A stretch of DNA of 64,000 nucleotides from Anaerovirgula multivorans (GTDB taxonomy: Bacteria; Bacillota; Clostridia; Peptostreptococcales; Natronincolaceae). The notes below the pieces were generated by a model. That model made no database searches and had not been told where the DNA came from. It saw only the letters and a program-made list of their open reading frames with translations. Location of the stretch: assembly GCF_900188145.1 (NCBI RefSeq), contig NZ_FZOJ01000009.1:1-64000 (forward strand), given 5' to 3'. A program made the position numbers and the translations under genes. The stretch's first letter is position 1; every line of letters starts with the position of its first letter. Below, piece by piece: positions 47,873 through 58,783 of this stretch.

Positions 47873-49066
47873 ATGGCAAAAGCAAAATATGAAAGAACGA
47901 AACCCCATGTAAACATAGGAACAATAGGACACGTTGACCATGGTAAAACAACATTAACAGCAGCAATCACAATCACATTAAACAAGAGATTCGGAACAGG
48001 ATCGGCAGTAGCTTTTGATATGATTGATAAAGCACCAGAAGAAAGAGAAAGAGGTATTACAATTTCAACAGCGCACGTTGAATATGAGACACCAAACAGA
48101 CACTATGCACACGTAGACTGCCCAGGTCATGCTGACTATGTAAAGAACATGATTACAGGAGCAGCACAAATGGACGGAGCGATTCTAGTAGTATCAGCAG
48201 CGGACGGTCCAATGCCACAAACAAGAGAGCATATCCTATTATCAAGACAAGTAGGTGTACCATATATTGTAGTATTCATGAACAAATGTGATATGGTAGA
48301 CGATGAAGAATTATTAGAATTAGTAGAAATGGAAATTAGAGATTTATTAAATGCATACGAATTCCCAGGAGATGACACACCAGTAATCAAAGGATCAGCA
48401 TTACAAGCGTTAAATGATCCAGACGGTCCATGGGCAGACAAAATTGTAGAAATGTTTGAAGTGGTAGATGAATACATTCCAGAACCAGAAAGAGCGATTG
48501 ACAGACCATTCTTAATGCCAGTAGAGGACGTATTCTCTATTACAGGAAGAGGAACAGTAGCAACAGGAAGAGTAGAAAGAGGCGTAGTAAAAGTACAAGA
48601 AGAAGTAGAGTTAGTAGGATTAGCAGAAGCATCAAGAAAGCTAGTAGTAACAGGAGTAGAAATGTTTAGAAAACTACTAGACCAAGCACAAGCAGGAGAC
48701 AATGTAGGAGTATTATTAAGAGGTATTCAAAGAACAGAGATCGAAAGAGGACAAGTATTAGCAAAGCCTGGTACAATTAAGCCACATACAAAGTTTATGG
48801 CAGAAGTATACGTATTAAAGAAAGAAGAAGGTGGAAGACATACACCATTCTTTGATGGATACAGGCCACAATTTTACTTTAGAACAACAGACGTAACAGG
48901 AAGTATCAAGTTACCAGAAGGTGTAGAAATGGTAATGCCAGGAGACAACATTACAATGGAAATCGAATTAATCAGCCCAATCGCTACAGAAGAAGGTTTA
49001 AGATTCGCTATCCGTGAAGGTGGAAGAACTGTAGGCGCTGGCGTAGTTGCTTCTATTATTGAATAA
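47873..49066 (+). CDS. tuf: elongation factor Tu, copy 2
   Basis: A 397-residue EF-Tu, the same as the copy at 31296 apart from Glu at residue 244 (GAA) where copy 1 has Val. Glu is the usual family residue. The ribosome-binding region (GAGGAGGAG) is also shared, while the flanking sequences further out differ completely. This points to gene conversion limited to the gene and its immediate leader. It ends the rpsL-rpsG-fusA-tuf group and is followed by a perfect terminator. Confidence 0.98.
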   Translation: MAKAKYERTKPHVNIGTIGHVDHGKTTLTAAITITLNKRFGTGSAVAFDMIDKAPEERERGITISTAHVEYETPNRHYAHVDCPGHADYVKNMITGAAQMDGAILVVSAADGPMPQTREHILLSRQVGVPYIVVFMNKCDMVDDEELLELVEMEIRDLLNAYEFPGDDTPVIKGSALQALNDPDGPWADKIVEMFEVVDEYIPEPERAIDRPFLMPVEDVFSITGRGTVATGRVERGVVKVQEEVELVGLAEASRKLVVTGVEMFRKLLDQAQAGDNVGVLLRGIQRTEIERGQVLAKPGTIKPHTKFMAEVYVLKKEEGGRHTPFFDGYRPQFYFRTTDVTGSIKLPEGVEMVMPGDNITMEIELISPIATEEGLRFAIREGGRTVGAGVVASIIE

Positions 49067-49077
49067 CACACTTTGAG

Positions 49078-49115
49078 CAGATAACCGCAATCTTTGATTG
49101 CACGTTAGTCGCTTA
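49078..49115 (+). repeat. dispersed repeat family A, hairpin only (copy 4)
   Basis: CAGATAACC - GCAATC - TTT - GATTGC - ACGTTAGTCGCTTA. The flanks match copies 1-3 (AGAYAACC and GTTRGTCRCTTA) but the stem bases differ and remain fully complementary. Confidence 0.6.
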
Positions 49116-49130
49116 TACAAGGTGAAATTG

Positions 49131-49165
49131 AATTTAGAAGAAGAGTTTTTCTCTTCTTCTAAATT
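49131..49165 (+). terminator. terminator after tuf copy 2
   Basis: AATTTAGAAGAAGAG and CTCTTCTTCTAAATT form a perfect 15-bp stem with a TTTTT loop. Only a short T-run follows. Confidence 0.8.
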
Positions 49166-49224
49166 TGCATGTAGACGAGAATTATAAAAGTTAGAAAAAA
49201 CCTAATATAATGTTGAAAATAGGG

Positions 49225-49251
49225 TTGATATTTATTACTAGATGTTATAAA
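49225..49251 (+). promoter_or_regulatory. S10-operon promoter candidate
   Basis: TTGATA (49225-49230) with TATAAA (49246-49251), spacer 15. TTGACA at 49267 is another -35 candidate but lacks a good -10. The start of the S10 transcript is therefore uncertain. Confidence 0.4.
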
Positions 49252-49284
49252 ATATACTAGTGTCTGTTGACACGTTATTTTAGT

Positions 49285-49451
49285 AGGCGATGAAGCGAAA
49301 GGTTGCTCAATAGGGAAATTTTCGTGGAGAAGTGTCTAGATCTAAGAATCGGGCGACAAGACTACGATTCACTGTTTTTTTTAAAAATCTCAACACACCC
49401 GGAACAGTGTATCAGGAGTCTAGGTCGTACGTAAAAAGAAATCACGTGCGA
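49285..49451 (+). promoter_or_regulatory. structured leader of the S10 operon
   Basis: Several stems can be drawn: AGCGA/TTGCT (49293-49306), GAATCG/CGATTC (49346-49370) followed by ACTG and eight T's like a terminator, CACTGTT/AACAGTG (49370-49409) which overlaps it and would compete, and TCGTACGT/ACGTGCGA (49425-49451) ending just before the rpsJ ribosome site. This looks like an attenuator-type leader. A ribosomal-protein ligand such as L4 is a guess. Confidence 0.55.
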
Positions 49452-49470
49452 TGAAAGGGAGGGAAAGTAA

Positions 49471-49791
49471 ATGGCAACAGCTAAAGCTAAACAAAAAATC
49501 AGAATCAGATTAAAGGCGTATGATCACAAAGTATTAGATCAATCAGCTGAAAAAATTGTAGAAACTGCTAAAAGAAGTGGAGCCGAAGTTTCAGGACCAG
49601 TTCCATTACCAACAGAAAAGCAAATCATTACTATATTAAGAGCAGTTCACAAATACAAAGATTCAAGAGAACAGTTTGAGATGAGAACCCATAAAAGATT
49701 GGTTGATATCTTAAATCCAACACCTAAAACAGTTGACGCATTAATGCGATTAGACTTACCAGCAGGTGTAGATATTGAAATTAAGTTATAG
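49471..49791 (+). CDS. rpsJ: 30S ribosomal protein S10
   Basis: A 106-residue S10, also a transcription antitermination partner (NusE). The family core [21 protein letters not shown] and GPVPLPTEK are present. GGGAGGG precedes the ATG. First gene of the S10-spc-alpha run, which continues without any other strand or insertion to the window end. Confidence 0.98.
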   Translation: MATAKAKQKIRIRLKAYDHKVLDQSAEKIVETAKRSGAEVSGPVPLPTEKQIITILRAVHKYKDSREQFEMRTHKRLVDILNPTPKTVDALMRLDLPAGVDIEIKL

Positions 49792-49895
49792 TAAGTAATT
49801 GATTAACTAAGATAAAGAGATGAGTGTCATCCTATCTTAGTATGATTATGTAAAAATGCATAATCCGCTGTAAGATTAATAGGAGGTGTAATAGT

Positions 49896-50528
49896 ATGAA
49901 GGGCATAATGGGTAGAAAAGTTGGCATGACCCAAGTTTTTAATGCGGAAGGTTTAGTAGTGCCTGTAACAGTTATTGAAGTAGAGCCTAACGTAGTAGCG
50001 CAGATTAAGACAGTTGAAACAGATGGTTATAACGCTGTTCAAATAGGGTTTGACACATTGAGAGAAAAGAATGTTAACAAACCTTTAAAAGGACACTTTG
50101 AAAAAGCGGGCGTATCTGCTAAAAGAAAATTGCAGGAATTTAGAGTGGAAAATCCAGCAGACTTTACTATAGGGCAAGAAATCAAAGCTGATCTTTTTGA
50201 AGCAGGAGAAAAAGTAGATATCACTGGAGTTTCTAAAGGCAAAGGGTTCCAAGGGGTTATTAAAAGACATAACCAAAGTAGAGGACCAGAAACTCACGGT
50301 TCTAGATACCACAGAAGACCTGGATCAATGGGAGCATCATCCTATCCAGCTAAAGTATTCAAAGGTAAAAAATTACCTGGACATATGGGTGCAGTACAAG
50401 TTACTGTACAAAATCTAGAGGTAGTAAAGGTGGATATTGAAAGAAATGCACTTTTAGTAAAAGGTGCTGTGCCAGGTCCTAGAAAAGGATTAGTAACGAT
50501 TAAACAAACGATAAAACAAGGAAAATAA
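49896..50528 (+). CDS. rplC: 50S ribosomal protein L3
   Basis: A 210-residue L3, one of the first proteins in 50S assembly. It begins [15 protein letters not shown]. The extended loop reaching the peptidyl-transferase centre is seen in [28 protein letters not shown] precedes the ATG. Confidence 0.98.
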   Translation: MKGIMGRKVGMTQVFNAEGLVVPVTVIEVEPNVVAQIKTVETDGYNAVQIGFDTLREKNVNKPLKGHFEKAGVSAKRKLQEFRVENPADFTIGQEIKADLFEAGEKVDITGVSKGKGFQGVIKRHNQSRGPETHGSRYHRRPGSMGASSYPAKVFKGKKLPGHMGAVQVTVQNLEVVKVDIERNALLVKGAVPGPRKGLVTIKQTIKQGK

Positions 50529-50554
50529 TCTAACTGCAGAAAGGAGGATTTACT

Positions 50555-51178
50555 ATGCCTAAAGTAGCTGTATACAATGTATCTGGAGAACAGGTAAGCG
50601 AAATAGAGTTAAAAGAAAGTGTGTTTGGGATAGAAGTAAATGAGCATGTACTTTACGAAGTTGTAAAAAACCAACTAGCAAATAAAAGACAAGGAACACA
50701 GTCTGCAAAAACTAGAGCGGAAGTAAGAGGTGGCGGTAGAAAGCCATGGAGACAAAAAGGAACAGGTCGTGCGCGACATGGTAGCATTCGTTCACCACTA
50801 TGGGTTGGCGGTGGCGTTACCTTTGCACCAAAACCAAGAGACTATAGCTATACATTACCAAAGAAAGTAAGAAGACTTGCAATGAAGTCAGCACTTACTT
50901 CAAAAGTAAATAGCCAAGAAATCATTGTTTTAGACGAATTAAGCTTAGATGCACCAAAAACAAAAGAAATGGCTAGCATTTTAAAGAACTTGAAGGTAGA
51001 AAAGAAAGCCTTGATTGTAATGGGAGACAAAAACGATGCTGTAATCAGATCAGCTAGAAATATCCCAGGAATTGAGACAGCTTCTGTGAATACTTTAAAT
51101 GTATATGACATCTTAAAATATGATAAATTTATCATTACAAAAGATGCGGTTCAAAAAGTGGAGGAGGTGTACGCATAA
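50555..51178 (+). CDS. rplD: 50S ribosomal protein L4
   Basis: A 207-residue L4 lining the exit tunnel. The tunnel loop [19 protein letters not shown] is conserved. L4 represses the S10 operon in some bacteria. Its stop codon overlaps the start of rplW, indicating translational coupling. Confidence 0.98.
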   Translation: MPKVAVYNVSGEQVSEIELKESVFGIEVNEHVLYEVVKNQLANKRQGTQSAKTRAEVRGGGRKPWRQKGTGRARHGSIRSPLWVGGGVTFAPKPRDYSYTLPKKVRRLAMKSALTSKVNSQEIIVLDELSLDAPKTKEMASILKNLKVEKKALIVMGDKNDAVIRSARNIPGIETASVNTLNVYDILKYDKFIITKDAVQKVEEVYA

Positions 51179-51468
51179 TGACAAATCCACATGATGTTGT
51201 TATTAGGCCATTAGTAACAGAGCATAGCATGGCTGATATTGCCGATAAAAAGTATGCTTTTGTTGTAGATAGAAAAGCCAATAAAACTGAAATCAGAAAA
51301 GCAATAGAGAAAATTTTTGGTGTGAAAGTAGAAAAAGTGAACACTGTCAACATGAAGGGCAAGGTCAAAAGAATGGGAAAAAATGTTGGCAAGAGACCTG
51401 ATTGGAAAAAAGCATATGTAACATTAACTCAAGAAAGCAAAGATATCGAATTATTCGAAGGAATGTAA
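51178..51468 (+). CDS. rplW: 50S ribosomal protein L23
   Basis: A 96-residue L23 at the tunnel exit, docking site for trigger factor and SRP. It contains [11 protein letters not shown] and [14 protein letters not shown]. The ATG shares its A with the rplD stop (TAATG), and GGAGGTG lies just upstream inside rplD. Confidence 0.97.
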   Translation: MTNPHDVVIRPLVTEHSMADIADKKYAFVVDRKANKTEIRKAIEKIFGVKVEKVNTVNMKGKVKRMGKNVGKRPDWKKAYVTLTQESKDIELFEGM

Positions 51469-51502
51469 TGATCGATTTGTAATACGAAGGAGGGAAACAG
51501 CA

Positions 51503-52333
51503 ATGGCTATTAGAAAGTTCAGACCTACTTCACCAGCTAGAAGACAAATGACGGTTTCTACATTTGAAGAAATTACAAACGTGGAGCCGGAGAAGTCTTT
51601 ACTTGAAACCCTTACTAAATCTGGTGGTAGAAATGCTCAAGGTAAAATAACCATACGCCATAGAGGCGGTGGTATGAAAAGAAAATATAGAATCATTGAC
51701 TTCAAAAGAAATAAAGATGGTATTCCAGCAAAGGTTGCAACCATCGAATACGACCCAAATAGATCTGCAAATATTGCGTTATTACACTATGTAGATGGGG
51801 AAAAGAGATATATTATCGCTCCAAATCATTTACAGGTTGGAGATATGGTAGAATCCGGTGAAAATGCAGATATTAAAGTAGGAAATGCTTTACCATTAAA
51901 AAACATTCCAGTGGGTACAATAGTTCACAATATCGAAATGAAGCCAGGTAAAGGCGGACAAATCGCAAGAGCTGCTGGTAACTCAGCTCAATTAATGGCT
52001 AAGGAAGGTAAATATGCGTTATTGAGATTACCTTCAGGAGAGATCAGACAAATCATTATTGACTGTAAAGCTACCGTTGGAGAAGTTGGAAACCTGGAAC
52101 ATGAGAACATTACTATCGGTAAAGCTGGTAGAAAAAGACATATGGGTATCAGACCTACAGTTAGAGGTTCTGCCATGAACCCGAATGACCATCCACACGG
52201 GGGTGGGGAAGGTAGATCACCTATCGGAAGACCTTCACCAGTTACACCATGGGGCAAACCAACTCTTGGATACAAAACTCGTGACAAGAAGAAGGCTTCA
52301 AACAAATTTATTGTCTCAAGAAGAAAGAAATAA
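51503..52333 (+). CDS. rplB: 50S ribosomal protein L2
   Basis: A 276-residue L2, needed for subunit joining and peptidyl transfer. It contains [18 protein letters not shown] and the C-terminal [20 protein letters not shown] with the conserved histidine (DHPHGGG). Length is normal and a GGAGGG site precedes the ATG. Confidence 0.98.
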   Translation: MAIRKFRPTSPARRQMTVSTFEEITNVEPEKSLLETLTKSGGRNAQGKITIRHRGGGMKRKYRIIDFKRNKDGIPAKVATIEYDPNRSANIALLHYVDGEKRYIIAPNHLQVGDMVESGENADIKVGNALPLKNIPVGTIVHNIEMKPGKGGQIARAAGNSAQLMAKEGKYALLRLPSGEIRQIIIDCKATVGEVGNLEHENITIGKAGRKRHMGIRPTVRGSAMNPNDHPHGGGEGRSPIGRPSPVTPWGKPTLGYKTRDKKKASNKFIVSRRKK

Positions 52334-52392
52334 TTTAGCGGGGTAGCTAAAATAGATTGAAGAGACGCAAACTTTTGAAGGGAGGAAAAGTA

Positions 52393-52674
52393 ATGGGTAG
52401 ATCACTGAAAAAAGGACCTTTTATTCATTCAGGTCTATTAAAGAAAGTGGAAGAGATGAATGATAAAGGAGAAAAGAAAGTAGTCAAAACATGGTCAAGA
52501 GCATCTACTATTTTTCCACAAATGATCGGACATACAATTGCTGTTCATGATGGCAAAAGACATGTTCCTGTATATGTGACAGAAGATATGGTAGGACATA
52601 AGTTAGGCGAGTTCGCTCCTACTAGAACCTATAGAGGACATGATGATAACGATAAAACAACAAAGAGAAAGTAG
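52393..52674 (+). CDS. rpsS: 30S ribosomal protein S19
   Basis: A 93-residue S19 of the 30S head. It begins [19 protein letters not shown] and contains [28 protein letters not shown] is seven bases before ATG 52393; the open frame extends upstream but without support. Confidence 0.97.
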   Translation: MGRSLKKGPFIHSGLLKKVEEMNDKGEKKVVKTWSRASTIFPQMIGHTIAVHDGKRHVPVYVTEDMVGHKLGEFAPTRTYRGHDDNDKTTKRK

Positions 52675-52739
52675 TGACCTCTTTGACTTTGTGGAATGAT
52701 ATAATTGTTTGATCTAGATATATGAAAGGAGGTTATTTC

Positions 52740-53072
52740 ATGGAAGCAAAAGCAATCGCAAGATTTGTTAGAATCGCTCCTAGAAAAGCTCAATTAGTTG
52801 CAGATTTAGTTAGAGGGAAAAAAGTTGATGAAGCTTTAGCAATATTGAAATACACACCTAAGGCAGCAGCTCCAATCGTAGAAAAAGTTGTAAAATCAGC
52901 TTTAGCAAATGCTGAGAACAACTATAATATGGATAGAGATAATTTATATGTAGCAGATATTTACGCAGATCAAGGACCTACTATGAAACGTTTCAGACCA
53001 AGAGCTATGGGTCGTGCTACTACGATTAGAAAGAGAACAAGTCATATTGGTGTTGTGTTAAAAGAAAAATAG
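52740..53072 (+). CDS. rplV: 50S ribosomal protein L22
   Basis: A 110-residue L22, whose long beta-hairpin reaches into the exit tunnel (macrolide site). It contains [19 protein letters not shown] and the tip region [22 protein letters not shown] precedes ATG 52740 by seven bases. Confidence 0.97.
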   Translation: MEAKAIARFVRIAPRKAQLVADLVRGKKVDEALAILKYTPKAAAPIVEKVVKSALANAENNYNMDRDNLYVADIYADQGPTMKRFRPRAMGRATTIRKRTSHIGVVLKEK

Positions 53073-53091
53073 GATTTAAGGAGGGAAAATA

Positions 53092-53775
53092 ATGGGTCAA
53101 AAGGTGAGTCCACACGGATTGAGAGTAGGTATCATCAAAGATTGGGACACCAAATGGTATGCCAACAAAAAAGATTTTTCGAACCTACTTGTTGAAGACC
53201 ATAAAATCCGTAAGTTCGTTAAAAAGAAACTATTTGTTTCTGGAATTTCTAGAATCGAAATTGAAAGAGCGGCCAACAACCGAGTTAAGATAAATATCCA
53301 TACTGCTAAACCAGGAATGGTTATTGGCAAAGGTGGTCAAGGTGTTGAAGAATTAAAAAAAGATTTAGAAAAGCTAACAAAGAAGCAAGTTGCTGTAAAT
53401 GTAGTAGAAGTAAAAACACCTGAAGCGGACGCTCAATTAGTAGCTGAAAATATTGCTTTCTCATTGGAAAGAAGGGTTTCCTTTAGAAGAGCAATGAAAC
53501 AAGCTATGCAAAGAGCTATGCGTTCTGGTGCAAAAGGGATCAAAGTATTGACATCAGGAAGACTTGGTGGGGCAGAAATGGCACGTTCAGAAGGTTACAA
53601 TCAAGGAAATGTTCCATTACACACCTTAAGAGCTGATATCGATTATGGTTTTGCTGAAGCAATGACAACCTATGGAAAACTAGGTGTAAAGGTTTGGATT
53701 TATAAAGGTGAGATATTACCTGCAAGAAAAGTTGTGAATAAAGCGGAAGTAAGTGAAAATACAGAGAAAAAGTAA
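53092..53775 (+). CDS. rpsC: 30S ribosomal protein S3
   Basis: A 227-residue S3 at the mRNA entry channel with helicase-like activity. It has the N-terminal [14 protein letters not shown], a KH domain ([16 protein letters not shown]) and the C-terminal S3 domain ([20 protein letters not shown]). AAGGAGGG precedes the ATG. Confidence 0.98.
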   Translation: MGQKVSPHGLRVGIIKDWDTKWYANKKDFSNLLVEDHKIRKFVKKKLFVSGISRIEIERAANNRVKINIHTAKPGMVIGKGGQGVEELKKDLEKLTKKQVAVNVVEVKTPEADAQLVAENIAFSLERRVSFRRAMKQAMQRAMRSGAKGIKVLTSGRLGGAEMARSEGYNQGNVPLHTLRADIDYGFAEAMTTYGKLGVKVWIYKGEILPARKVVNKAEVSENTEKK

Positions 53776-53807
53776 CAGTTATGCCTTGAAGGAAGGAGGA
53801 ATAGCGC

Positions 53808-54251
53808 ATGTTAATGCCTAAAAGAGTAAAACGCCGTAGAGTGCATAGAGGTAAAATGTCAGGTGAAGCTACTAGAGGAAACAAAGTTTCCTATGGTGAA
53901 TATGGAATTATGGCTATGGAACCAGCATGGATTACCTCTAATCAAATAGAAGCTGCTCGTATTGCTATGACAAGATCCATTAAAAGAGGGGGTAAAGTTT
54001 GGATTAAAATATTCCCTCATAAACCTGTAACAAAGAAACCTGCTGAAACTCGTATGGGTGCTGGTAAAGGTTCACCAGAGTTTTGGGTAGCTGTAGTTAA
54101 ACCAGGTAGAGTGATGTTTGAAATAGCTGGAGTATCAGAAGAAAAAGCAAGAGAAGCTATGAGATTAGCTATTCATAAATTACCAATCAAATGTAAATTT
54201 GTAACACGTCAAGAATTAGAAGTAAAGGGTGGTGAAGCTGATGAAAGCTAA
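53808..54251 (+). CDS. rplP: 50S ribosomal protein L16
   Basis: A 147-residue L16 near the A-site tRNA. It contains [19 protein letters not shown] and [23 protein letters not shown] is eight bases before ATG 53808; ATG 53814 is a weaker alternative. It overlaps rpmC by 11 bases. Confidence 0.97.
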   Translation: MLMPKRVKRRRVHRGKMSGEATRGNKVSYGEYGIMAMEPAWITSNQIEAARIAMTRSIKRGGKVWIKIFPHKPVTKKPAETRMGAGKGSPEFWVAVVKPGRVMFEIAGVSEEKAREAMRLAIHKLPIKCKFVTRQELEVKGGEADES

Positions 54252-54435
54252 TACATTAAGAGATATGACAGATGTAGAATTAAATCAAAAATTAGCTGAT
54301 TCAAAAAGTGAATTATTTAACTTGCGTTTCCAATTAGCGACAGGCCAGCTTGAAAACCCTTTGACAATCAGAAATGTTCGTAAGGATATTGCGAGAATCA
54401 AAACCATCATTAGAGAACGGGAAATCAGAAAATAA
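54241..54435 (+). CDS. rpmC: 50S ribosomal protein L29
   Basis: A 64-residue two-helix L29 at the tunnel exit. It contains [17 protein letters not shown] and [17 protein letters not shown]. The start lies within the end of rplP, with its ribosome site GGGTGGTGA in the rplP coding region, so translation is coupled. Confidence 0.96.
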   Translation: MKANTLRDMTDVELNQKLADSKSELFNLRFQLATGQLENPLTIRNVRKDIARIKTIIREREIRK

Positions 54436-54479
54436 ATTCACAGTGAATTATGATGTAGGTAGGAAGGGAGGCCAAACTC

Positions 54480-54734
54480 GTGGAAAGAGGAACTAGAAAG
54501 ATTAGAACAGGTCGTGTAGTAAGCGATAAAATGGATAAAACAATCGTAGTTTTAGTAGAGGATTTTGTTCGTCATCCTTTATACGGAAAAGCAGTTAAAA
54601 GAACCACTAAATATAAGGCACATGATGAAATGAATGAGTGCCAAACAGGCGATAAAGTTAGAATTATGGAAACCAGACCATTGTCTAAGGACAAAAGATG
54701 GAGACTTGTAAAAATCATCGAGAAGGTTCAATAG
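54480..54734 (+). CDS. rpsQ: 30S ribosomal protein S17
   Basis: An 84-residue OB-fold S17. It contains [17 protein letters not shown] and [19 protein letters not shown]. Start is GTG, eight bases after AAGGGAGG. Confidence 0.97.
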   Translation: MERGTRKIRTGRVVSDKMDKTIVVLVEDFVRHPLYGKAVKRTTKYKAHDEMNECQTGDKVRIMETRPLSKDKRWRLVKIIEKVQ

Positions 54735-54760
54735 AATAGGATGAAAAAGGAGGTATCCCT

Positions 54761-55129
54761 ATGATTCAACAGGAATCAAGGCTTGCAGTTGCAGACAACT
54801 CAGGTGCAAAGGAATTGCTTTGTATCCGTGTACTAGGTGGAACAAAAAGAAGATATGCCAGAATAGGTGACGTAATCATCTGTTCAGTTAAAAGTGCAAC
54901 ACCAGGCGGAGTTGTCAAAAAAGGTCAAGTCGTAAAAGCAGTTGTAGTTAGAACAAAAGCTTCTGTTAGACGGAAAGATGGATTCTATATCCGTTTTGAT
55001 GAAAATGCAGCAGTTGTTATAAAAGATGATAAACAACCAGTAGGTACACGTATCTTTGGACCAGTGGCTAGAGAATTAAGAGACAAAGAATTTATGAAAA
55101 TTGTTTCCCTAGCTCCAGAAGTATTATAA
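54761..55129 (+). CDS. rplN: 50S ribosomal protein L14
   Basis: A 122-residue L14 at the subunit interface. It contains [18 protein letters not shown] and [27 protein letters not shown] precedes the ATG. First of the spc-type group in Firmicutes order. Confidence 0.98.
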   Translation: MIQQESRLAVADNSGAKELLCIRVLGGTKRRYARIGDVIICSVKSATPGGVVKKGQVVKAVVVRTKASVRRKDGFYIRFDENAAVVIKDDKQPVGTRIFGPVARELRDKEFMKIVSLAPEVL

Positions 55130-55146
55130 ACGAGGAGGTGTTACGG

Positions 55147-55458
55147 ATGCGTATCAAGAAAGGTGACACGGTAGTAGTTATATCTGGAAAAGATAAAACG
55201 AAAAAAGGTAAAGTGCTACAAGTACTTCCTAAAGAAAATAGAGTCATTGTTGAAGGCGTAAATATGGTGACAAAGCACCAAAAGCCAAATCCTAGAACGC
55301 AACAGGGTGGAATTATTCGTCAAGAAGCCCCAATCAATGCATCGAATGTGATGGTTTTTGATAAAAAAGCTAACCAAGGTGTTAGAGTAGGATATCAAAT
55401 TCTTCAAAACGGTGAAAAAGTTAGAGTAAGTAAAAAGACTGGCGAAGTATTAGACTAA
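55147..55458 (+). CDS. rplX: 50S ribosomal protein L24
   Basis: A 103-residue KOW-domain L24 that starts 50S assembly. It contains [30 protein letters not shown] is six bases before ATG 55147; the in-frame GTG at 55138 is part of that site. Confidence 0.97.
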   Translation: MRIKKGDTVVVISGKDKTKKGKVLQVLPKENRVIVEGVNMVTKHQKPNPRTQQGGIIRQEAPINASNVMVFDKKANQGVRVGYQILQNGEKVRVSKKTGEVLD

Positions 55459-55484
55459 GGTTAAGAAGGGAGGTAAGTCTAGTA

Positions 55485-56024
55485 ATGGCTAGATTAAAAG
55501 ATAAATTCAAAAATGAAGTTGCACCAGCGATGATGGAAAAGTTTGGTTACGATAACGTAATGCAAATTCCTAAACTAGAAAAAGTTGTGATTAACATGGG
55601 ACTTGGTGATGAAAAGGATAACCCTAAGGGGATCGAAGTAGCTGTAAAGGAATTAGCTACAATTGCGGGACAAAAACCTGTGATCACAAAGGCAAAGAAA
55701 TCAGTTTCTAACTTTAAAGTTCGTGAGGGTATGTCTATAGGCGCCAAAGTTACATTAAGAGGCGAAAAGATGTACGAATTTGTAGATAGATTATTAAACA
55801 TTGCTTTACCAAGGGTAAGAGACTTTAGAGGTGTAAGCACTAAAGCTTTTGACGGCAGAGGTAATTATGCTTTAGGTATCAAAGAACAATTAATATTCCC
55901 AGAAATAGAATACGATAAAGTAGACAAAGTAAGGGGAATGGATATTATCTTTGTAACCACCGCCAAAACAGATGAAGAGAGTCGTGAATTGTTGAAATTA
56001 ATGGGAATGCCTTTCGTAAAATAA
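55485..56024 (+). CDS. rplE: 50S ribosomal protein L5
   Basis: A 179-residue L5 that binds 5S rRNA and the P-site tRNA. It contains [31 protein letters not shown] and [17 protein letters not shown]. Length is normal. Confidence 0.98.
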   Translation: MARLKDKFKNEVAPAMMEKFGYDNVMQIPKLEKVVINMGLGDEKDNPKGIEVAVKELATIAGQKPVITKAKKSVSNFKVREGMSIGAKVTLRGEKMYEFVDRLLNIALPRVRDFRGVSTKAFDGRGNYALGIKEQLIFPEIEYDKVDKVRGMDIIFVTTAKTDEESRELLKLMGMPFVK

Positions 56025-56041
56025 TTAAGGAGGTAAACGTA

Positions 56042-56227
56042 GTGGCAAAACAATCTCTAAAAGTAAAGCAAGAAAGAAAACAAAAATATAAGACAAGAGA
56101 ATATACAAGATGTAAAATTTGTGGAAGACCACATGCTTATCTTAGAAAATTCGGTATATGCCGTATCTGTTTTAGAGAATTAGCCTACAAAGGTCAAATA
56201 CCAGGTGTTAGAAAAGCAAGCTGGTAA
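56042..56227 (+). CDS. rpsZ: 30S ribosomal protein S14, zinc type
   Basis: A 61-residue zinc-binding S14 with CKICGRPH and CRICFRE as the two C-x2-C pairs. Start is GTG after AAGGAGG. Confidence 0.96.
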   Translation: MAKQSLKVKQERKQKYKTREYTRCKICGRPHAYLRKFGICRICFRELAYKGQIPGVRKASW

Positions 56228-56249
56228 AAATGGGAAGGAGGTATAGGTT

Positions 56250-56648
56250 ATGACGATGACAGATCCAATTGCAGATATGCTTACTCGCATTAGAAATGCC
56301 AGTGCAGTTAAACATGAAACAGTTGATATTCCAGCTTCTAATATGAAGAAGGAAATTGCAAATATTCTTTTAGAAGAAGGTTTTGTAAAAGGTTTTGACG
56401 TGATTGAGGACGGCAAACAAGGTATTATTAGAATGCAATTAAAGTTTGGAAAGAACAATGAAAAAGTTATTACGGGTATTAAACGTATTTCCAAACCAGG
56501 TTTAAGAGTTTATGCGAAAAAAGATGAAATTCCAAGAGTTTTAGGTGGCTTAGGAATAGCAATTATTTCTACATCTAAAGGAATTACTACAGATAAAATT
56601 GCTAGAAAAGAAGGCGTTGGCGGAGAGGTTATTGCTTACATCTGGTAA
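56250..56648 (+). CDS. rpsH: 30S ribosomal protein S8
   Basis: A 132-residue S8 central to 16S platform assembly and a known spc-operon repressor elsewhere. It contains [13 protein letters not shown] and the C-terminal [16 protein letters not shown] is nine bases before the ATG. Confidence 0.97.
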   Translation: MTMTDPIADMLTRIRNASAVKHETVDIPASNMKKEIANILLEEGFVKGFDVIEDGKQGIIRMQLKFGKNNEKVITGIKRISKPGLRVYAKKDEIPRVLGGLGIAIISTSKGITTDKIARKEGVGGEVIAYIW

Positions 56649-56676
56649 TTGTAATAACTTTAAAGGAGGTGCAAAT

Positions 56677-57216
56677 ATGTCAAGGATAGGTGTAAAGCCA
56701 ATTGAGTTACCACAAGGAGTAGAAATAAACATTGATGCAAATAATGTTGTAACTGTTAAAGGTCCAAATGGAACTTTATCAGAACAAATTCATAGAGATA
56801 TGGCTATTAAAAAGGAAGAAACTTTGCTTGTTGTTGAAAGACCAACAGATAACAAAAAACACAAATCTTTACACGGTTTATCAAGAACACTTATTTCCAA
56901 TATGGTTGATGGAGTAGTTAAAGGATACGAAAAGAAACTGCAATTAATTGGTGTTGGATATAAAGCAAATAAACAAGGAAACAAGCTGGTACTAAACCTA
57001 GGTTTTTCTCACCCAGTAGAAATGGTGGATCCAGAAGGTGTAACAACAGAAGTACCTTCTCAAACTGAAATCCTTGTTAAAGGAATCGACAAACAAAAAG
57101 TAGGAAATTACGCAGCGAAAATTCGTGAACTAAGAAAACCTGAACCTTATAAAGGAAAGGGTATTAGATACTCAGATGAAATCGTAAGACGTAAGGAAGG
57201 TAAGACTGGTAAGTAA
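56677..57216 (+). CDS. rplF: 50S ribosomal protein L6
   Basis: A 179-residue L6 near the sarcin-ricin loop, a duplicated fold. It contains [17 protein letters not shown] and [21 protein letters not shown]. The ATG at 56677 follows AAAGGAGGTG; the open frame reaches back into rpsH without support. Confidence 0.97.
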   Translation: MSRIGVKPIELPQGVEINIDANNVVTVKGPNGTLSEQIHRDMAIKKEETLLVVERPTDNKKHKSLHGLSRTLISNMVDGVVKGYEKKLQLIGVGYKANKQGNKLVLNLGFSHPVEMVDPEGVTTEVPSQTEILVKGIDKQKVGNYAAKIRELRKPEPYKGKGIRYSDEIVRRKEGKTGK

Positions 57217-57235
57217 TAGAAAGGAGTGAAACACG

Positions 57236-57604
57236 GTGTTCAAGAAGGTAAGCAAAAACCTTACAAGACAGAAAAGACACTTCAGAGTTCGGAGCAAAGT
57301 TTCTGGAACAGCTGAACGTCCAAGATTAAATGTATATAGAAGCTTAACTAATATGTATGCTCAAATCATCAACGATGAAAATGGGCAGACAATAGCAGCT
57401 GCTTCTACTTTAGATAAAGAAATCAAAGGCGAAGGTCAAGCTACAGGCAACAAAGATGCTGCTAAACTAGTTGGAGAATTAGTTGCTAAGAGAGCTTTAG
57501 AAAAAGGCATAAAATCTGTAACATTTGACCGTGGTGGATACATTTATCACGGAAGAGTGAAAGCATTGGCAGAAGGTGCAAGAGAAGCCGGACTTGACTT
57601 TTAA
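57236..57604 (+). CDS. rplR: 50S ribosomal protein L18
   Basis: A 122-residue L18 that binds 5S rRNA with L5. It contains [13 protein letters not shown] and [20 protein letters not shown]. Start is GTG with AAAGGAGTG upstream. Confidence 0.97.
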   Translation: MFKKVSKNLTRQKRHFRVRSKVSGTAERPRLNVYRSLTNMYAQIINDENGQTIAAASTLDKEIKGEGQATGNKDAAKLVGELVAKRALEKGIKSVTFDRGGYIYHGRVKALAEGAREAGLDF

Positions 57605-57622
57605 TAAGAAGGAGGGAAATAC

Positions 57623-58129
57623 ATGCTAGGCAAGCGTATAGACGGTAGTCAACTTGATTTAAAGGAACAAGTTGTTGACATAAGACGTGTTACCAAGGTT
57701 GTAAAGGGTGGTAGAAACTTCAGATTTGCTGCTTTGGTAGTAGTTGGAGACGAAAACGGACATGTTGGAGTAGGTAGTGGTAAAGCAATGGAGATTCCAG
57801 ATGCTATCAGAAAAGGCATCCAAGATGCTAAGAAAAACCTAATCAAAGTTCCGATTGTGAAGACAACAATTCCTCATGAAGTAATTGGACATTTTGGCGC
57901 TGGTAATGTATTAATTATGCCTGCAAGAGAAGGTACAGGTATTATTGCTGGCGGACCAGTTCGTGCGGTATTAGAGTTAGCAGGTGTGAAGGATGTAAGA
58001 GCGAAATCTTTAGGAACAAATAACTCTAGAAATATGGTAAATGCTACAATGGATGGCTTAAGAAATTTAAAAAGAGCAGAGGATGTAGCTAGACTAAGAG
58101 GCAAATCCATAGAAGAACTCTTAGGTTAG
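57623..58129 (+). CDS. rpsE: 30S ribosomal protein S5
   Basis: A 168-residue S5 affecting decoding accuracy. It contains [20 protein letters not shown] and [19 protein letters not shown]. The rpmD ribosome site overlaps its stop. Confidence 0.98.
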   Translation: MLGKRIDGSQLDLKEQVVDIRRVTKVVKGGRNFRFAALVVVGDENGHVGVGSGKAMEIPDAIRKGIQDAKKNLIKVPIVKTTIPHEVIGHFGAGNVLIMPAREGTGIIAGGPVRAVLELAGVKDVRAKSLGTNNSRNMVNATMDGLRNLKRAEDVARLRGKSIEELLG

Positions 58130-58142
58130 GAGGAAAAACACT

Positions 58143-58322
58143 ATGGCAAACTTAAATATTAAATTAGCAAAAAGTGTAATTGGTTCTTTACCAAAACAAA
58201 GAAAAACAGTAGAAGCTTTAGGCTTAACAAAGGTTGGGCAAACTGTTGAAAAACCAGACAATGCACAAGTACGAGGTATGATTGAAAAAGTTAAACACTT
58301 AGTAGAAGTTGTAGAAGCATAA
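58143..58322 (+). CDS. rpmD: 50S ribosomal protein L30
   Basis: A 59-residue L30. Translation from the ATG gives MANLNIKLAKSVIGSLPKQ, then KTVEALGLTKVGQTVEK and a closing MIEKVKHLVEVVEA, the normal full-length bacterial form. It lies between rpsE and rplO as usual and is short enough to be missed by ORF length cut-offs. TTAGGAGG lies seven bases upstream. Confidence 0.96.
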   Translation: MANLNIKLAKSVIGSLPKQRKTVEALGLTKVGQTVEKPDNAQVRGMIEKVKHLVEVVEA

Positions 58323-58338
58323 TTAAGGAGGTGTAAAG

Positions 58339-58782
58339 ATGAAGTTACATGAACTTAGACCTGCTGAAGGTGCTGTGAGAAAGACAAAGAGAAAAGGTAG
58401 AGGTACTGGTAGCGGCCTTGGCAAAACTGCAGGAAGAGGTAGTAATGGTCAAAATTCCCGTAGCGGCGGGGGTGTTAGAATAGGTTTTGAAGGGGGCCAA
58501 ATGCCTCTTGTAAGACGTATTCCAAAGCGTGGATTTACAAATATCTTCAAAAAACAATTTGCAGTTGTAAACATTGAAGATTTAAATAAATTTGATAATG
58601 GAACAGAGATTACTGCACAATTTCTTAAAGAAGTAGGCATGATTAAAAAAATAGAAAAAGACGGCTTAAAGATTCTAGGCAATGGCAATTTAGAAAAAAG
58701 CTTAAATGTGAAAGCTCAAAAATTCACACAATCAGCTGTTGAAAAAATTGAAGCCGCTGGTGGAAAAGTAGAGGTGATCTAA
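58339..58782 (+). CDS. rplO: 50S ribosomal protein L15
   Basis: A 147-residue L15. The Gly/Arg-rich N-terminal extension ([20 protein letters not shown]) and [17 protein letters not shown] are characteristic. The end lies one base before the secY start codon, with the secY ribosome site inside rplO. Confidence 0.97.
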   Translation: MKLHELRPAEGAVRKTKRKGRGTGSGLGKTAGRGSNGQNSRSGGGVRIGFEGGQMPLVRRIPKRGFTNIFKKQFAVVNIEDLNKFDNGTEITAQFLKEVGMIKKIEKDGLKILGNGNLEKSLNVKAQKFTQSAVEKIEAAGGKVEVI

Positions 58783-58783
58783 G

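Noticed and set aside
31296-49066. tuf copies read as ends of a duplicated or mobile segment
   Set aside because: The gene order between them is the standard rpmG-to-fusA block and many bacteria carry two tuf genes in such places; gene conversion explains the identity.
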